Shown here: piece after piece, positions 26,072 through 38,302 of the stretch
Layout: each line of letters opens with the position of its first letter
How positions within the stretch are numbered: position 1 is the stretch's first letter
Source of the DNA: Paramecium tetraurelia
Lineage: Eukaryota > Ciliophora > Oligohymenophorea > Peniculida > Parameciidae
NCBI RefSeq assembly: GCF_000165425.1
Contig: NW_001799621.1
Location: 186,001 to 250,000 of the forward strand
Length of the DNA: 64,000 bases
Direction: 5' to 3'
Translations under genes and position numbers: made by a program
The notes under the pieces: generated by a model
Databases searched by the model: none
Seen by the model: only the letters and a program-made list of their open reading frames with translations
Told to the model about the DNA's origin: nothing

Positions 26072-27232
26072 ATGGAATTTGAAAATTTTAATGGTATATT
26101 AATATAATCTAGAAATATATTAATTTGAAGAAGTTAGCAAAAATACGTTAGTTGAGGTTGAGTCCACAATCAAGAATAGCCACTAAAACAAAGAAATTCA
26201 AAAGATTATTTAAATTAATTCAACAAATTAGTTTAGACTTATTCAAAACAATTAAGTAAAATTAAGTATTTCAAGAAATGAAATTTTAGATCTGTCTTTA
26301 AAATTTATTGATTGAATTTAAGAAAATGTACCACTTTATAACTTTACCATTCTACAAATCGTTTACGATTTTAAACAAGAATTTTCATTAAATTGAACCT
26401 TCTAAAAACTAATTTACTTAAAAGTCTTGAGCTTTATTAAAATCAAAGACCAACAATAAAAGGATGGTTGAGAACACTTCCTTTGGTTAGTTGACTGTTT
26501 ATGACAAGTTAAAATCAAGAAATTAGCAAATATTAATTGTCTTTTAAGACTTTTAAAGAGTCCTTTGGTTTGAATAATGAATCTGAAGCCAAATAATTAA
26601 AGCAAATCTAATTACAAGTAATCTTATCATTATGTAAGTGTCGAATAAAATTACCAATTCAAATATATATAGGTTTAAACTAAAATCGAGTAAATTAACA
26701 TAATTTTATGTGAATTGTGTAGAATCCTTTTAAAAAATGATTTATCCTCAAAAAATGAATTTAAAGCTTTGCAATCCCAATTTTAGTTTAACTTAAAGTA
26801 GTATAATTATCTTTTTATTGCAATATTTTAGATGATCTGGATTAGTTAAATCTTACACTCCTATATTTGAATGGGAGGCTTCAAAATAGTTAAGAATTTA
26901 AGATGTTAGATCTTAGAAATTTATTCTAATTGCAATTATCTTCCAGCCTAAATTTAATTATACTATTTTCTAATCAATTGCTGCAGACTTCAAATATTCA
27001 TACATAGAATGCTTATAAATTCTAGATAAGACATTATCACTATGATATAATCTTCTTCCACTTAAATAATCTGAGTTGTTGCTAAAATGGCAGACTATAC
27101 TCTTAATCTTAATCTAGATTTCAGAGAATTAATTCATAAGTGTTGGTGTATTAGAATTCTGAGTAATTACATTTTATTAAATAATTCTTTGATTATTAAT
27201 TTAACGTATTCATAATAAAGTTTTATATATGA
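26072..27232 (+). CDS. Uncharacterised multi-intron protein
   Basis: A series of plus-strand exons with protein-like composition, joined by several likely 20-35-base introns. It starts MEFENFN, then EEVSKNTLVEVES, then IKLNLLKTNLLKSLELYQNQ, then LQVILSLCKCRIKLPIQIYI. The last exon (about 26834-27232) contains DLDQLNLTLLYLNGRLQNS and EFKMLDLRNLFQLQLSS. Intron borders are inferred from frame changes, for example GTATAT...TCTAG near 26094 and GTAGTA...TTTTAG near 26800. I recognise no family. The 3' end overlaps nothing and is 37 bases from the convergent gene. Confidence 0.5.
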
Positions 27233-27268
27233 CCAATCAAATATAATAACTAAATGTAACTGTTTTAA

Positions 27269-27925
27269 TCAAAATTATTCAAAATGTTGACGACACTCTA
27301 TTTGCATTTTTCTGAATATGAAATTTACTCCAAGGGGGGAGGGATTGCTTTCTAAGTCAGATTCATAATCTTTTTGAAATTCTTCAAACATATTACACTC
27401 CTCTTCTAATTTTATCATTGAAGTTTCATCCTATTTTTAAAAATTTGATTAATTTGACATTGAATGTTATCCAATTTCGTTAATTACTTCATTCTATTTG
27501 ATAGAATCTTAATCAATTATATCTGATTGACCTTGTAAACCAGAATTTTCTAAATTTTTATTTTTTTATTTTGTTTTAATATTTTCTTAGGCTTTCTAAC
27601 TTTTTAATAATTTTTTGAGTCTTTTCGAATTTTTTCTTAAATAATTTCTAAGTACTCCCATTTTTTCATTTGCAAATTGATTTACATCTGTCAGCAATTA
27701 AACTTTTTTAAATAGTTGATTATAATCTTCTAAACTTTTTTTAGGAATTCCTATTATCTCAGCTGCTTTATTTAGGGTTAATCTCATTGTACTACCATCA
27801 GATTGAGGAATCCCATTGAGGAGAATCATTTTCCACTAATTTACTTTGAGTATTGCATCTCCTACTAGTCTTTCTTTTACTCTTTTCAGTGGTGGTATTG
27901 AATTATCAAAAGTGAATGGATTCAT
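27269..27925 (-). CDS. Protein with ciliate 'AA-x-IGIPKKSLEDY' helical domain
   Basis: A single-exon protein of 218 residues. Residues 15-95 contain KERLVGDAILKVNQWKMILL, LTLNKAAEIIGIPKKSLEDY and EKMGVLRNYLRKN. From memory, this arrangement recurs in many ciliate proteins, usually written as 'SLxxAAxxVGISKKSLDDY...KIGVLRxFVK'. It looks like a helix-turn-helix-type fold, so DNA or protein binding is possible, but function is inference. The rest is a lysine-rich coiled helix (KRLKKLLKSQKAQ) and an acidic C-terminus (KLEEECNMFEEFQKDYES). The frame is 219 codons with no intron. Confidence 0.65.
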
Positions 27926-29029
27926 TAGTATAAAGTAAATATTATTAATTGATTAAAATAACAAAACCACATTTAAACTGTAATTTGTGATGTTTAATTT
28001 AATTACACAACATATCTAAATCAGAATTTAATATTTTCAAAGTTACAACCTGAATCTAAAGATTTTATTAATTTCCATTTGGAAATATATGAATGCTTCA
28101 GTCTAATTAATTTAGTTGATCTTTTTCACACAATATATTACTTCAACACACACAAACCATATATAAATTGACATCTATTATATAAGAATTTATAACTTAT
28201 CAGATTTAAATAAAAATATATATTAATTCTATAATTTTCGCTTAAAATTGAGAATCATAAATATGTGAATCATAACAATCAATTAATTTAAATGTTTGAA
28301 AAGCTACAAAAAATCTTTTAAATAGCCAATAAATTTGCAAAATATAAATACTATAATTAACGCAGGTGAAAAACATAATCTTTTTAGAAGCAATATTTTC
28401 TTTTACAAACAATTTCAAGAGAAAATGAAGATCTGGGCTTTTAATTTTAATATATATATACATAAATATTAGAAGAAAAGAAAAATTTCTTTTTACCAAA
28501 AATTATATAGTTATTTTTTATATTGCTTTAAATCTGCGTCTATTACTAATAACTCTATCATTTCGATAGATTAGTTGAAATTCGATAGAATCGATTTTGG
28601 AGAAAAATTTTACTTTTCAAACAAAATATAGATAAATTTAAGTGATCTGTTAATTCTTGTGTCTTTGAGATATAACTTATTTATTATTTATATAAATGAG
28701 ATTGAATATATGATTAGCACGACAATTTACCCTTATTATTGTGATGAATATTGCAAAATCTTTCGTTTTAGACCATGAAATTTAAATTATTTATATATCA
28801 TACCTAGTGCATTTTTCTGGAATTTGATTTGAGTTTGGGATAGAGTTGAAGTAACTAATATTTGTTTAAGTAAATTTTTCTTGCTATTTTATAAAATTAT
28901 TAACAGATAAGATATTGTTATCAATTAATGTTACTATATTTCAATGCATTTTCTATAAAAATTGCAATGTTGGTTTTTAAAAATTAAATTTACTTTCGTT
29001 TAAAAATTTATTCTGAATATTGTCTATGA
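27926..29029. other. A+T-rich intergenic region up to assembly gap
   Basis: About 1.1 kb with no convincing ORF on either strand in the ciliate code. Short inverted sequences such as TTTCGATAGA...TTCGATAGAATCGA near 28560-28600 are present. I assign no function. Confidence 0.45.
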
Positions 29030-29179
29030 NNNNNNNNNNNNNNNNNNNNNNNNNNNNNNNNNNNNNNNNNNNNNNNNNNNNNNNNNNNNNNNNNNNNNNN
29101 NNNNNNNNNNNNNNNNNNNNNNNNNNNNNNNNNNNNNNNNNNNNNNNNNNNNNNNNNNNNNNNNNNNNNNNNNNNNNNN
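29030..29179. other. Assembly gap (run of N)
   Basis: 150 unresolved bases. The right border falls inside a copy of a WD-like gene, about 130 bases after where its start codon would be by comparison with the intact paralogue at 52 kb, so the gap hides the 5' end of that copy. Confidence 0.99.
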
Positions 29180-30005
29180 TACAATTTAACAACAATCATA
29201 TATTCTTATTACTTTAAAAACAATTATCTAAAACATATATTAGTATTGAAGTTTAACAAAAGGATAACAAATAATTTAGATAACTGGAATACGTAAAGGT
29301 ATCAAACTCAATTTTAACAATAAATTCATTAGGAATTCTATTCCATAATCTGAATGGTTTTAACTCGAGAAAATTTTATTTGAAAATAGATCATAAATTC
29401 TATGGTTGCTGTGAAGTATTGTTATTTGACAAAACTTAACCAATCTATTTATAAGCAGTTAGAATTAGATCCTTTTTTATGAGAAGAATAGATGGATGGG
29501 TTTGCACTCAAGAAATTAAAGTCCATTCTTTAGATTTTGTTTTATTAATGTGGTTGTATTTTTAAGAGGATGAATTGTAAATTTATTCATAAAATGGTGA
29601 TTGTTGCGACGCTTAAATTTATATCTACTATAGATAAACAAAAAAATAAGAAATTTATTGGGTTTAAATGGAGAGGATGACATTCGGATGTGGAATGGGG
29701 AAATTATGGGGAGTATTTGTAGATCTCTTGTGCCTTTTTAACGATGATGCTCTTGATGTTTATAAAAGAGAATATTAATCTTAAGACTACATACATTTTG
29801 CTTCTTCTAAGTTTAGGTAATATAATTATTCGACTTTTTGTTATTTTTGTAAAACAAATTGGTATTGCTGATGGAAAGAGGTGACAGCATCGGCGTTCTA
29901 AAATCAAATTAAGAGAAAAACATAGGAGTTCATTAAATCAATGCTTTACTAACTTTAGATGAAAAGTTTGTAGTTATTTGGAATTACCGGTAAACTTTAA
30001 TCACA
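29180..30005 (+). pseudogene. Decayed copy of the WD-like gene at 52 kb
   Basis: This stretch aligns by eye along its whole length with 52163-53040: shared runs include AACAATTATCTAAAACATAT, AATTAAATGG-like blocks, and ATTAATCTTAAGACTACATA. Read in the ciliate code, a middle block of about 190 codons is open (FFMRRIDGWVCTQEI, GKLWGVFVDLL, YKREYQSQDYIHFASS). The frame is broken near the 5' side (just after the gap) and again by a TGA near 29870 with a frame change after it. The intact paralogue carries MDGWKCSQEIE, GKLWGGFVDHF and NQSQDYIHYASSEF at the matching places. I infer a duplicate that lost function; its start is hidden in the gap. Confidence 0.7.
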
Positions 30006-30198
30006 GACATATATAAAATTGATATTCTATCCCCCTTAGTAACAAATACCAAATCAATCTTGGATATCTACTTTGTTCTAATGAACTCACTCTTTAGTTT
30101 AGTTTCATAAATCTTAAGAAGACTGATTATCTTAGCATAAAGTAAGACAGAATTAACCCAAATATTAATAACATAATCAAATTAATTTTAATCCTTAT

Positions 30199-31068
30199 TC
30201 AGATTTTATTGAATTCTGATATTTTTTCATCCATAAAATTTTCCAACACATTTCCACTTAATCTTGATGCTTTAAATTTTCCGTTATTTAATATTATTAT
30301 TCTCTCTCTAAGAAATTTTAATATTATCTCTTTATTAGTCATATTATTTAGAAAATTAACCCTCATATCATCTTTTCTGAAATCAAACAAATAGTTAAGA
30401 AAATCTAATATTATAACAAATAATATTTAGCTATTTATCAATTACTCAGCTTGTAAATTTAATCATTCAATCTAATGTTTCTTTTCAATCATTTTTTTCT
30501 GTTTCTTTAATCTAGACTTTAGATTTCTTAGAAATTCCTAGCTTTAATCTTCCAAAAGATGTGTTAAATGATAATATGATCCTAAATATAAATTTTATCG
30601 ATGCTTGATATCTTCTTTGTATAATATGGAAATTCAATCTGAAATTGATTTTTAATTCAAGAATGATTGGGTTGAAGTGTGTATACAATTTAATCATCCA
30701 ATATTTATCTGGAAAGTGAAATTGGTCAAATCCCCCTTGTTTGCCAATCTATATAACTTAAAAGGAGCTCTACAATTATTATGAACTTGCTTTATCTATA
30801 AGCATTCCAATTGTAAATTCTGATTGCTTATTTCTATCTGTCATGACCTTTAATAAGAAATCTGCTGTTATTACAGCGCTTGTCCTTTTGGGAATATAAA
30901 ATCCTTTGCTGTATTTGCCTCTTAAAGGGTTACATATAATTCAAAAATTTTGCGTTTTATAATTGACTGTTAAGAATGAAATTATAAATAAATTATGTAT
31001 ATTGAAAATAATACTAGATCTAATGAAGAAAAATTTGATTAAGAGAGTTGCAATGTTTGGATTCTCAT
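30199..31068 (-). CDS. Uncharacterised conserved-looking protein
   Basis: An ORF starting MRIQTLQLSQSNFSS runs through RTSAVITADFLLKVMTDRNK, FTIGMLIDKASSQQLQSSF, VIQIGKQGGFDQFHFPDKYW and MIKLYTHFNPIILELKINF. A last segment, FRKDDMRVNFLNNMTNKEI...GKFKASRLSGNVLENFMDEK, ends at TGA 30199. The junction between the two segments (about 30395-30510) needs an intron that I could not place cleanly. Composition is protein-like throughout, but I recognise no family. Confidence 0.5.
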
Positions 31069-31239
31069 ATTAATTCCTATTTGCATTACTTTAAATTAAT
31101 TTAAAAATCTTGTTTAAACAACATACTTTCTTAAGAATAAAATAAATATTATGTGAAAGCCTAATGGATTAAATTAAAGATAAGAAAATTGTTAGGGAAA
31201 AAAGTAAAATATTTAAGTTCAATAACAAATACTCTTCAG

Positions 31240-31656
31240 AAATTTTTGATAAGATTAGTTGCATAATGTAATATACAGTATGGTTGAAGGAATTATAAGT
31301 TTATCTTTGACATTGCATCAGTTCATAAGGAATTCTCAATTTAGAAGGATGTCCTAAAATATGATACTCATATCTATTAACCTCCATTAAGCACGCAATT
31401 AAATTCAATTGAGAAAGTTTGGAGAGAATTAAAAATTCACTTAGCTAAATAAGATCGTAAAACAAACCGTAAACTCAACTACTAAATTCATTGCAGCACT
31501 AAAGAAATTAAGATAGCTTTCTTCTAAGCTATTGCGATTCTGTATATCCAATAGTAGAAAATTGTTTGAAAAATAGGAATTATGATTTATAAAAATAAAA
31601 TATTTGATATGAATAATAATCTTCATCGTGATCCAATTGATTAGGAAAATAAATGA
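31240..31656 (+). mobile_element. Decayed Tc1/mariner-type transposase
   Basis: The C-terminal catalytic part of a DDE transposase is legible: FDIASVHKEF (the 'D-N-A-x-x-H' second aspartate motif, with I for N), then IYQPPLSTQLNSIEKVWREL, which matches the family's 'Y-S-P-x-LNPIExxWxxLK' block carrying the third acidic residue, then KIHLAKQDRKTNRKL. Upstream of about 31300 the frame is lost at a TGA and by shifts; weak similarity may reach back to about 31140. I found no clear terminal inverted repeats. Tc1/mariner elements are the presumed ancestors of Paramecium internal eliminated sequences, so a remnant retained in macronuclear-type DNA is notable. Confidence 0.65.
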
Positions 31657-32838
31657 CTAAATCGCTTCTAATTGAATTAATTCATTTAAATCATTATGGA
31701 AAAAAAATTTGATTAATGTCGAATAGTTTATGTACAAAAGAACTTCGTATTTAGGCGACTTGTGGAGATGATGATTAAGATGCATGAGAAAGTTAAAAGA
31801 AATAGGTCATAAAATTGTAGAGTAAGCCAAAAAAGAAAATAAAGAAATAATTTAAAGATAATTGATTTAAAGGTGAATTATTTGTATGTAAAATTAACAA
31901 AATTCTCATTTTAAATTGTTTTGATCATAAATCTATTAAGTAAAGGTTTACATAATTTCTTCATTATTTTTATCTCCTTCCAAACGTATAATCGTAAGAA
32001 TAATAATTATATGAGAGTGATTATTAAATCGATAATTTATCATCATCTAGTGATTTTTTAATCATTATTGTTTTATTTTTATTTTCTATATTAAATAACA
32101 TATTTAAATGTAGATTTTTAAAATCAACGGTATTAATATAATTAACTCAATCCATTTTTAGTTGTTCAAATATTTATACATGCTTTTTTATATTTTAGAT
32201 GGATCTAATTTTATAAATAAAGTTTGACAAAGCTAGATTGTTAGAGTGACCACTACCATAATATTTAACAATTAAATTAAATCTGAATTTTATCTTTTGA
32301 AGGATGGTTTAAGAAAAAAAAATTGAGTTTATCAAATGATAATGTGAAAAACATATTTATTATAAAGTATAAAGTTTGATTGATAACATCAAATAAATTT
32401 TATTTAATGTTAATTTTGTTTTTCCTTAATTTTAAATAGATAGATTTTCAAAATTCAATAAAAGTAGGTCTGCCTAAAATAATACTTAAAGCAATAAATG
32501 CTGGTGTAATTATTTTTTAATTTATTCAGGTTTAATATGCTTAAAGTCAAAGTACGTTAGGATTATTTTATAATATTGGTTTAATATTGATGAGGAGGAA
32601 ACATTCAATCTATTTAATTTAAATTTTTTATTTAATCCTTATTTTATAAAATTAGTTAATCACTTGGAAATACTAAGTCTTTAGAGTCTAATTAAAGGGA
32701 GGTTAGTTTAAGTACATGTAAATATAAATGAAGAACAGAAATTAATAGATTAATATTATTTTATGTTAAAAATGTAGCAAAAAATGTATATAAAGTTTAT
32801 AATAAATGTATTAAGAATTTACAACCTTAATTAATGGA
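31657..32838. other. A+T-rich intergenic region
   Basis: Long stretches stay open in the ciliate code simply because only TGA stops. A segment at about 31735-32060 reads NFVFRRLVEMMIKMHEKVKR and onward but loses protein character quickly. I do not call a gene. No repeats or RNA genes were noticed. Confidence 0.4.
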
Positions 32839-33774
32839 ATGTGTAATTAGATTCCAAAAAAGAATATTGCTGAAGTTTATAAACATAATAAGCAAAGATA
32901 ATTGAATTTAGTACAAAGGAAGAGTTGGGCACCATCTATAAAATACTCAATGTTTTAATCTAATTACGGGACAAATGATTATTAAATTGTACCTTAAGAG
33001 AGTTCAGATTCTGAATCTATAGTTTTTACACCTTCATAATATCCATCATTACATAAAGTTGCTTCTCAAATTATTATGATTTCACAATATTCCCAGATTC
33101 CTTGTTCAACAGTATTGAAGGATGGTTTAAAATCTAAATTGATAATTAAAAACATTGATGAAAACATTGATATTCAAAAATTGTAGGAATTTGTGGATAA
33201 ACTTCCCATTAAGGGTTTTGTTTAAGAAATCAAATTAATATACTATTAATCAAATCCATGCTTATTATTTCAGTTGAAAACAGATTAGCCATTAATTGTG
33301 GCAAATCAATTTATGAGTAAACAAAATTAGAAATAAGCAAAGTCAATCTTTGGTTATAAATTTACATGTGCTTAATTGGCATTGATGAATGAAGAATTTG
33401 CTGCAGTTATATTAAGAGGTCTTGATAAAACCATTAGTACTAGTTAAATAGAGAAGATTATTTCTTATACATTGAAGTTGGAGTAGAAGGAGTGTATCAG
33501 AGAGACTCAAAAACATATAATCGAAATAGAAAATGTAGGGTGTATTACAATTGTTCTTAAAGATTTGGAATATTGTGAGAAGGTTGTTATAGCATTTAAT
33601 GGGACAAATTTGAATGGATTATAAAAAAATAAAATATTAGTTAATGTTCATCCTGAGTCTGTAAAGGTCCGAAGAATCGATCTTAGTCAATCCATTTAGA
33701 AAGGACTATTACAAGTAAATTAATTAAGCAATATATAGAAAATAATCAAGGTTAATGAAGAGGAAATGAATTGA
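32839..33774 (+). CDS. Protein with two RRM-like folds (predicted)
   Basis: A single-exon protein of 311 residues starting MCNQIPKKNIAEVYK. After a Q/S-rich N-terminal 90 residues there are two regions that look like RNA-recognition folds. The first has SKLIIKNIDENIDIQKLQEF with PCLLFQLKTDQPLIVANQF. The second has AAVILRGLDKTISTSQIEKI, then NVGCITIVLKDLEYCEKVV, then NGTNLNGLQKNKILVNVHPE. The order beta-alpha-beta-beta-alpha-beta and a 'G-x-x-L/V' closing strand fit, but classical RNP1 aromatics are weak, so RNA binding is inference. It ends VNEEEMN. Confidence 0.6.
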
Positions 33775-33893
33775 CAATTTAATTTATTTATTTTATTTTT
33801 AGATTTCCCAAACACTGTAGGTAAATAGCAAAATCAAAATGAAAACTCTTTCATTGAATATGCATATAAAAATTAAATATTATTTTATTCAAA

Positions 33894-34327
33894 ATGACAG
33901 CCAAAGATGTTATTATGAAATTGAACAAAGATGCAGAGTATAATGCACTCACTGCAGATTTTTAAGGAAATGATACTAAATTCGTTGGAGAATATGAAAA
34001 TGTCAAAATTCCATCAGATAAGAAAGAATTCATTAAAGATGCTTTTAGAAAAGTAGCCACTGCCTGTAAACCCACATTAAAGAAGTAAAATTGTCCATCT
34101 ATTTTAGTCTGTCTCTGAGATAAAATTGGTTAGATTTATAAGATAGAGTGTATAATAGAGCATAATACTACACAAGTATCAAATAATAAATAAAAATAGC
34201 TGATGCGAATTCATGTATTAGTGATGCCAGAAATGTAGCCGAAGTTAATGTCTGCTGCGACAATTATATTCAAAGACTCAATAATGATTTCTATAATGAT
34301 GTCTTGCAAATATTAAAAGATTATTGA
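33894..34327 (+). CDS. Small helical protein, unknown function
   Basis: A 136-residue protein after removing a 23-base intron (GTAAAATTG...TTTTAG, about 34086-34108), which closes the frame exactly. It begins MTAKDVIMKLNKDAEYNALT and ends NDFYNDVLQILKDY. It is almost entirely predicted helix (RQNWLDLQDRVYNRAQYYTS, SDARNVAEVNVCCDNYIQRL). No signal peptide or membrane segment is present. I recognise no family. It is convergent with rab6, 222 bases apart. Confidence 0.6.
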
Positions 34328-34548
34328 GATATTTCATTTATTAAATAAAAACAAAAAACCAAAACATTTATTTATGAATTTATCGCAAAGAAATTAGATT
34401 AATTAATTTGACTTGGTATTATAAAGTTCAATAATTTCTATAGATGGAATAAATTATATTTCAAATCATATTCACAGGATTTGTAGCATGATATAAATAA
34501 TAAATAAGTTTTATTTGTGCAGAACAATAAAATTGAATAAATTAATGT

Positions 34549-35312
<764 letters not shown>

Positions 35313-35491
35313 GTAAATTCAAATAAATATAATATTTTCAATATTTATAATTCCCTAAAATTCCAAACTATTTAAATTAAAAAACATCGTATATTTCCTC
35401 ATCATCTGTAGACTATCAATTACATTACTTATTTCATTCAATATTTATATGAGTTGTGCTTTTAACAATAAATTTAATTAATCTGTTAAAC

Positions 35492-36736
35492 ATGCTTAAT
35501 ACTTATCATACACCAAAATAGACTTACAAATAATAACCATCAAAAATCTGTTAGCCTATTCATTAAAAAAGCTTAACCTGTAAGTCTCTTTCCCCTTAAG
35601 AACTATAAATTCCCCATCATTATAACCATATCAAGGATGATCAAGATCCTTCAACTCCACAAAAGATTAAACTAGCTTAGGGTGTTAAATTGTTAAAAAT
35701 TCCATCCTAGCTGAATGATAATAGTTTTAGAGGAAGCAGCTCTAAAAATATCTTGACTTCCGATAGTCCCCTTATCACTCATAATAAGGAGAATAACTCA
35801 ATAGGTAGAAGAATCTGCACTGAATCAGGTGCACAAGATAACTCAACTTCTGTAGTTATTCAAGAAAATAAAAAGTTGAATGAACTGATTTAAAGGTTAT
35901 TTAGGGAGAAATAAGAATTAGTTGCAGTTATAGAAAAATAAAAAAATTAACCATAATTTTAACTTGGTCAGACTGACTAATTTAATCTTCGAAGCTTAAA
36001 AGCAAGAATTGAGAGATTAGAAGCAGTTATTGATCAATAAAGTGAAGAAATCAAAGAATGGAAACTAAAGTATAAATAAGCATGCGAAGAAGACGAGAGA
36101 GTCAATGCTATAGATTAAATGGTATTATTAATTTTTATAATAGGAATCACAAATATTGAAAGTGGTTGAAGAAAATGAAAGACTGAACAATTTAGGATTT
36201 GATAAAGATAAACATATCTCTAATTTAAATAATGAAGTTACATCTCTTTAGAAGAAAGTCTATGAACACGATTAAAAAATTAAAGATCAATCCACTCTTA
36301 TAGTTGCATATGAAGAGGAAACTAAAGAATTGAAAAAAATATATAAGACTAAATTAACGATGATTGAAAGATTTGAATAGCAATTATAAGAAAAGACAGA
36401 AAATTCTTTTTAACCCTTCTTTCATGAAAATTAATAAGGATAAACAAACAATAATTATTAAATAATTCTAGACTGCATAAAACTAATTGAATAGGTATTT
36501 ACAAATTATTATTTTAGCAATTGTGTGATTTATCAACATAATATACTTCGCAAGTCTTGGAAAATTAAAGATTGTTCAGATAAAATAATAATTTAAAAGA
36601 AGAATTACTATCTTAATAGAAAGCGTTAGATGAAATAAGGACGTCTCAAAGAGGAACTGTTAATCCTAAATTTTAAGAAGTTAATAAAAATGTCATTTTA
36701 TTAAGAGAAAAAATTACGCAATAAATGATTAAATGA
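35492..36736 (+). CDS. Coiled-coil protein, unknown function
   Basis: A 399-residue protein after two introns (22 bases, GTATTATTAA...AATAG near 36122; 23 bases, GTATTTAC...TTTAG near 36495) that close the frame. The N-terminal 120 residues are S/T/N/P-rich and likely disordered (MLNTYHTPKQTYKQQPSK). From about residue 125 it is a long coiled coil (KLNELIQRLFREKQELVAV, LKARIERLEAVIDQQSEEI, NNEVTSLQKKVYEHDQKIK). It ends LLREKITQQMIK. This could be a cytoskeletal or basal-body component, but nothing specific supports that. Confidence 0.7.
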
Positions 36737-37301
36737 TTAGAGTTTCTTATTAACCAAATTATAACATATGTTCTTATTAAATAACTATTATTCAATATTT
36801 AAAATCATTTATCAATTGAATTTTAAAGTCAATTTCTATAATTAACATTATTTAAGACTAAATTATCTCTTTTTATGAAGTTAATGTATTTTATTATAAC
36901 TAAAATTACATTTTAGGAAGAATATTTTATAGGATCTTGATAAAATTTGGCTTCTACTAAATACTATACCTAAGACGGCATAATTCCTTAATAATTCACA
37001 TTGATATGGAAGATTTTCTTTTTGTTTATGCGTAAAAGTACATAATACAAGAGAGGGATAACTAGAGTGGTTTATTAATTCTATTTTTAAGAATATGTTA
37101 ATGATTATTTTAAATTCAAAATATATATTAATAAATTATTTGCCTAATTCTATCTTAATTATTGTCTTTTTACAATATGCTCCAAATCTATAAAGCAATA
37201 TTCTAGTGTTATTATAAATCTAATTTAAAATTTTTCGAATTAGGCTACAATATAAATGTCTAACATACAGAATTCACTATATTTATTTAGCCATAAATAA
37301 A
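36737..37301. other. A+T-rich intergenic region
   Basis: About 560 bases of low-complexity A+T sequence. I see no gene. Confidence 0.5.
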
Positions 37302-38285
37302 ATGAATTCTATAGGTCCAGATGAAAATAAGCCAATATTAAGAATATTTTTGGCAGGAATAACTTCAATAGCTGCAGGTGGATCTCCTTAACCAATTGAT
37401 ACTGTAAAAGGATAGTGAAGGAAAATCTGCAGTCAAAAAATATAGGAATATCCTTTGAGGATCATATGTAATTTAGTAAGAAGAAGGATTACGCGCATAT
37501 TTATAAGGATTATCAGCATCATTAGGGAGAGATGCTACATATTCAAAATTGAGAATTGGATTGTATGAACCATCCAAGCATATGATATCTAATGATGGAA
37601 AGAAGACATCTTTTGGGGTCATGTTTTTGCAGATTAATGTCTGGATCAACAGGAGCGATTGTTGGAAATCCGTGTGAAAAAATTATTAATAAATATTTTT
37701 CAGTTTAAAAATTAGATTCTAATCTATTCCTGGCCATCATCAATCAGTAGATGCCGATATTACACAAATATTGCATCATGTAGGATTTCTAGGCTTTTAT
37801 ACTTGACTTGATTATTATTTGTTAAATTATAATTTTTAAAAAGATGTCTTAAATAAAAGAGATCATGGAAATAAAGGCACTATGCCTAATTTACTTAGAG
37901 GAAGAATTCTCACTGGAACTAAAATGGCCATTTACAATTAAACTAAACAATGGTTGAAGAACATTTTAATTCAAAGAAGGATTCAGTCTTTCGTTTGTAT
38001 GCTCATTTGCTACAGGTATTAAACTGCTCTGATTAAGGATTAATGCTTTCAATTACAACTATACTTATGTACTTAATTAAAACCAGAATCATGTCATAAG
38101 ATGCTGATTATAAAGTGTTTAATGGATAGATGGATTGTGTAATCAAGACATTTAAATAAGAAGGTTTAGGTGCATTTTAAAAAGGGTTCTTCCCTTAGTG
38201 GATAAGATTTGGAACATTTACTATTATATAGCTAATAGTTTTGGGATAATTACATACATATATGGAATTAGAAATATATGATTAA
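37302..38285 (+). pseudogene. Broken mitochondrial carrier family gene
   Basis: Three repeats of a mitochondrial inner-membrane carrier are recognisable. Repeat 1: ILRIFLAGITSIAAGG...PIDTVK, then EEGLRAYLQGLSASLGRDAT and LRIGLYEPSK. Repeat 2: RLMSGSTGAIVGNPCE, then PNLLRGRILTGTKMAIYNQT. Repeat 3: IKTRIMSQDADYKVFNGQMD, then TFKQEGLGAFQKGFFPQWIR. The P-x-D-x-x-K/R signatures and 'EG...G' helices are kept. The frame is interrupted by at least one TGA (near 37455) and by several frame changes (near 37415, 37635 and 37690-37800) that small introns do not fully explain. The last part resembles dicarboxylate/oxoglutarate-type carriers. I call it a recent pseudogene; sequence errors could account for some breaks. 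Confidence 0.7.
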
Positions 38286-38302
38286 TTTATTTATATGAAT
38301 TT

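Noticed and set aside
28977-29217. ORFs spanning the N run
   Set aside because: They consist mainly of unknown bases, so coding cannot be inferred.
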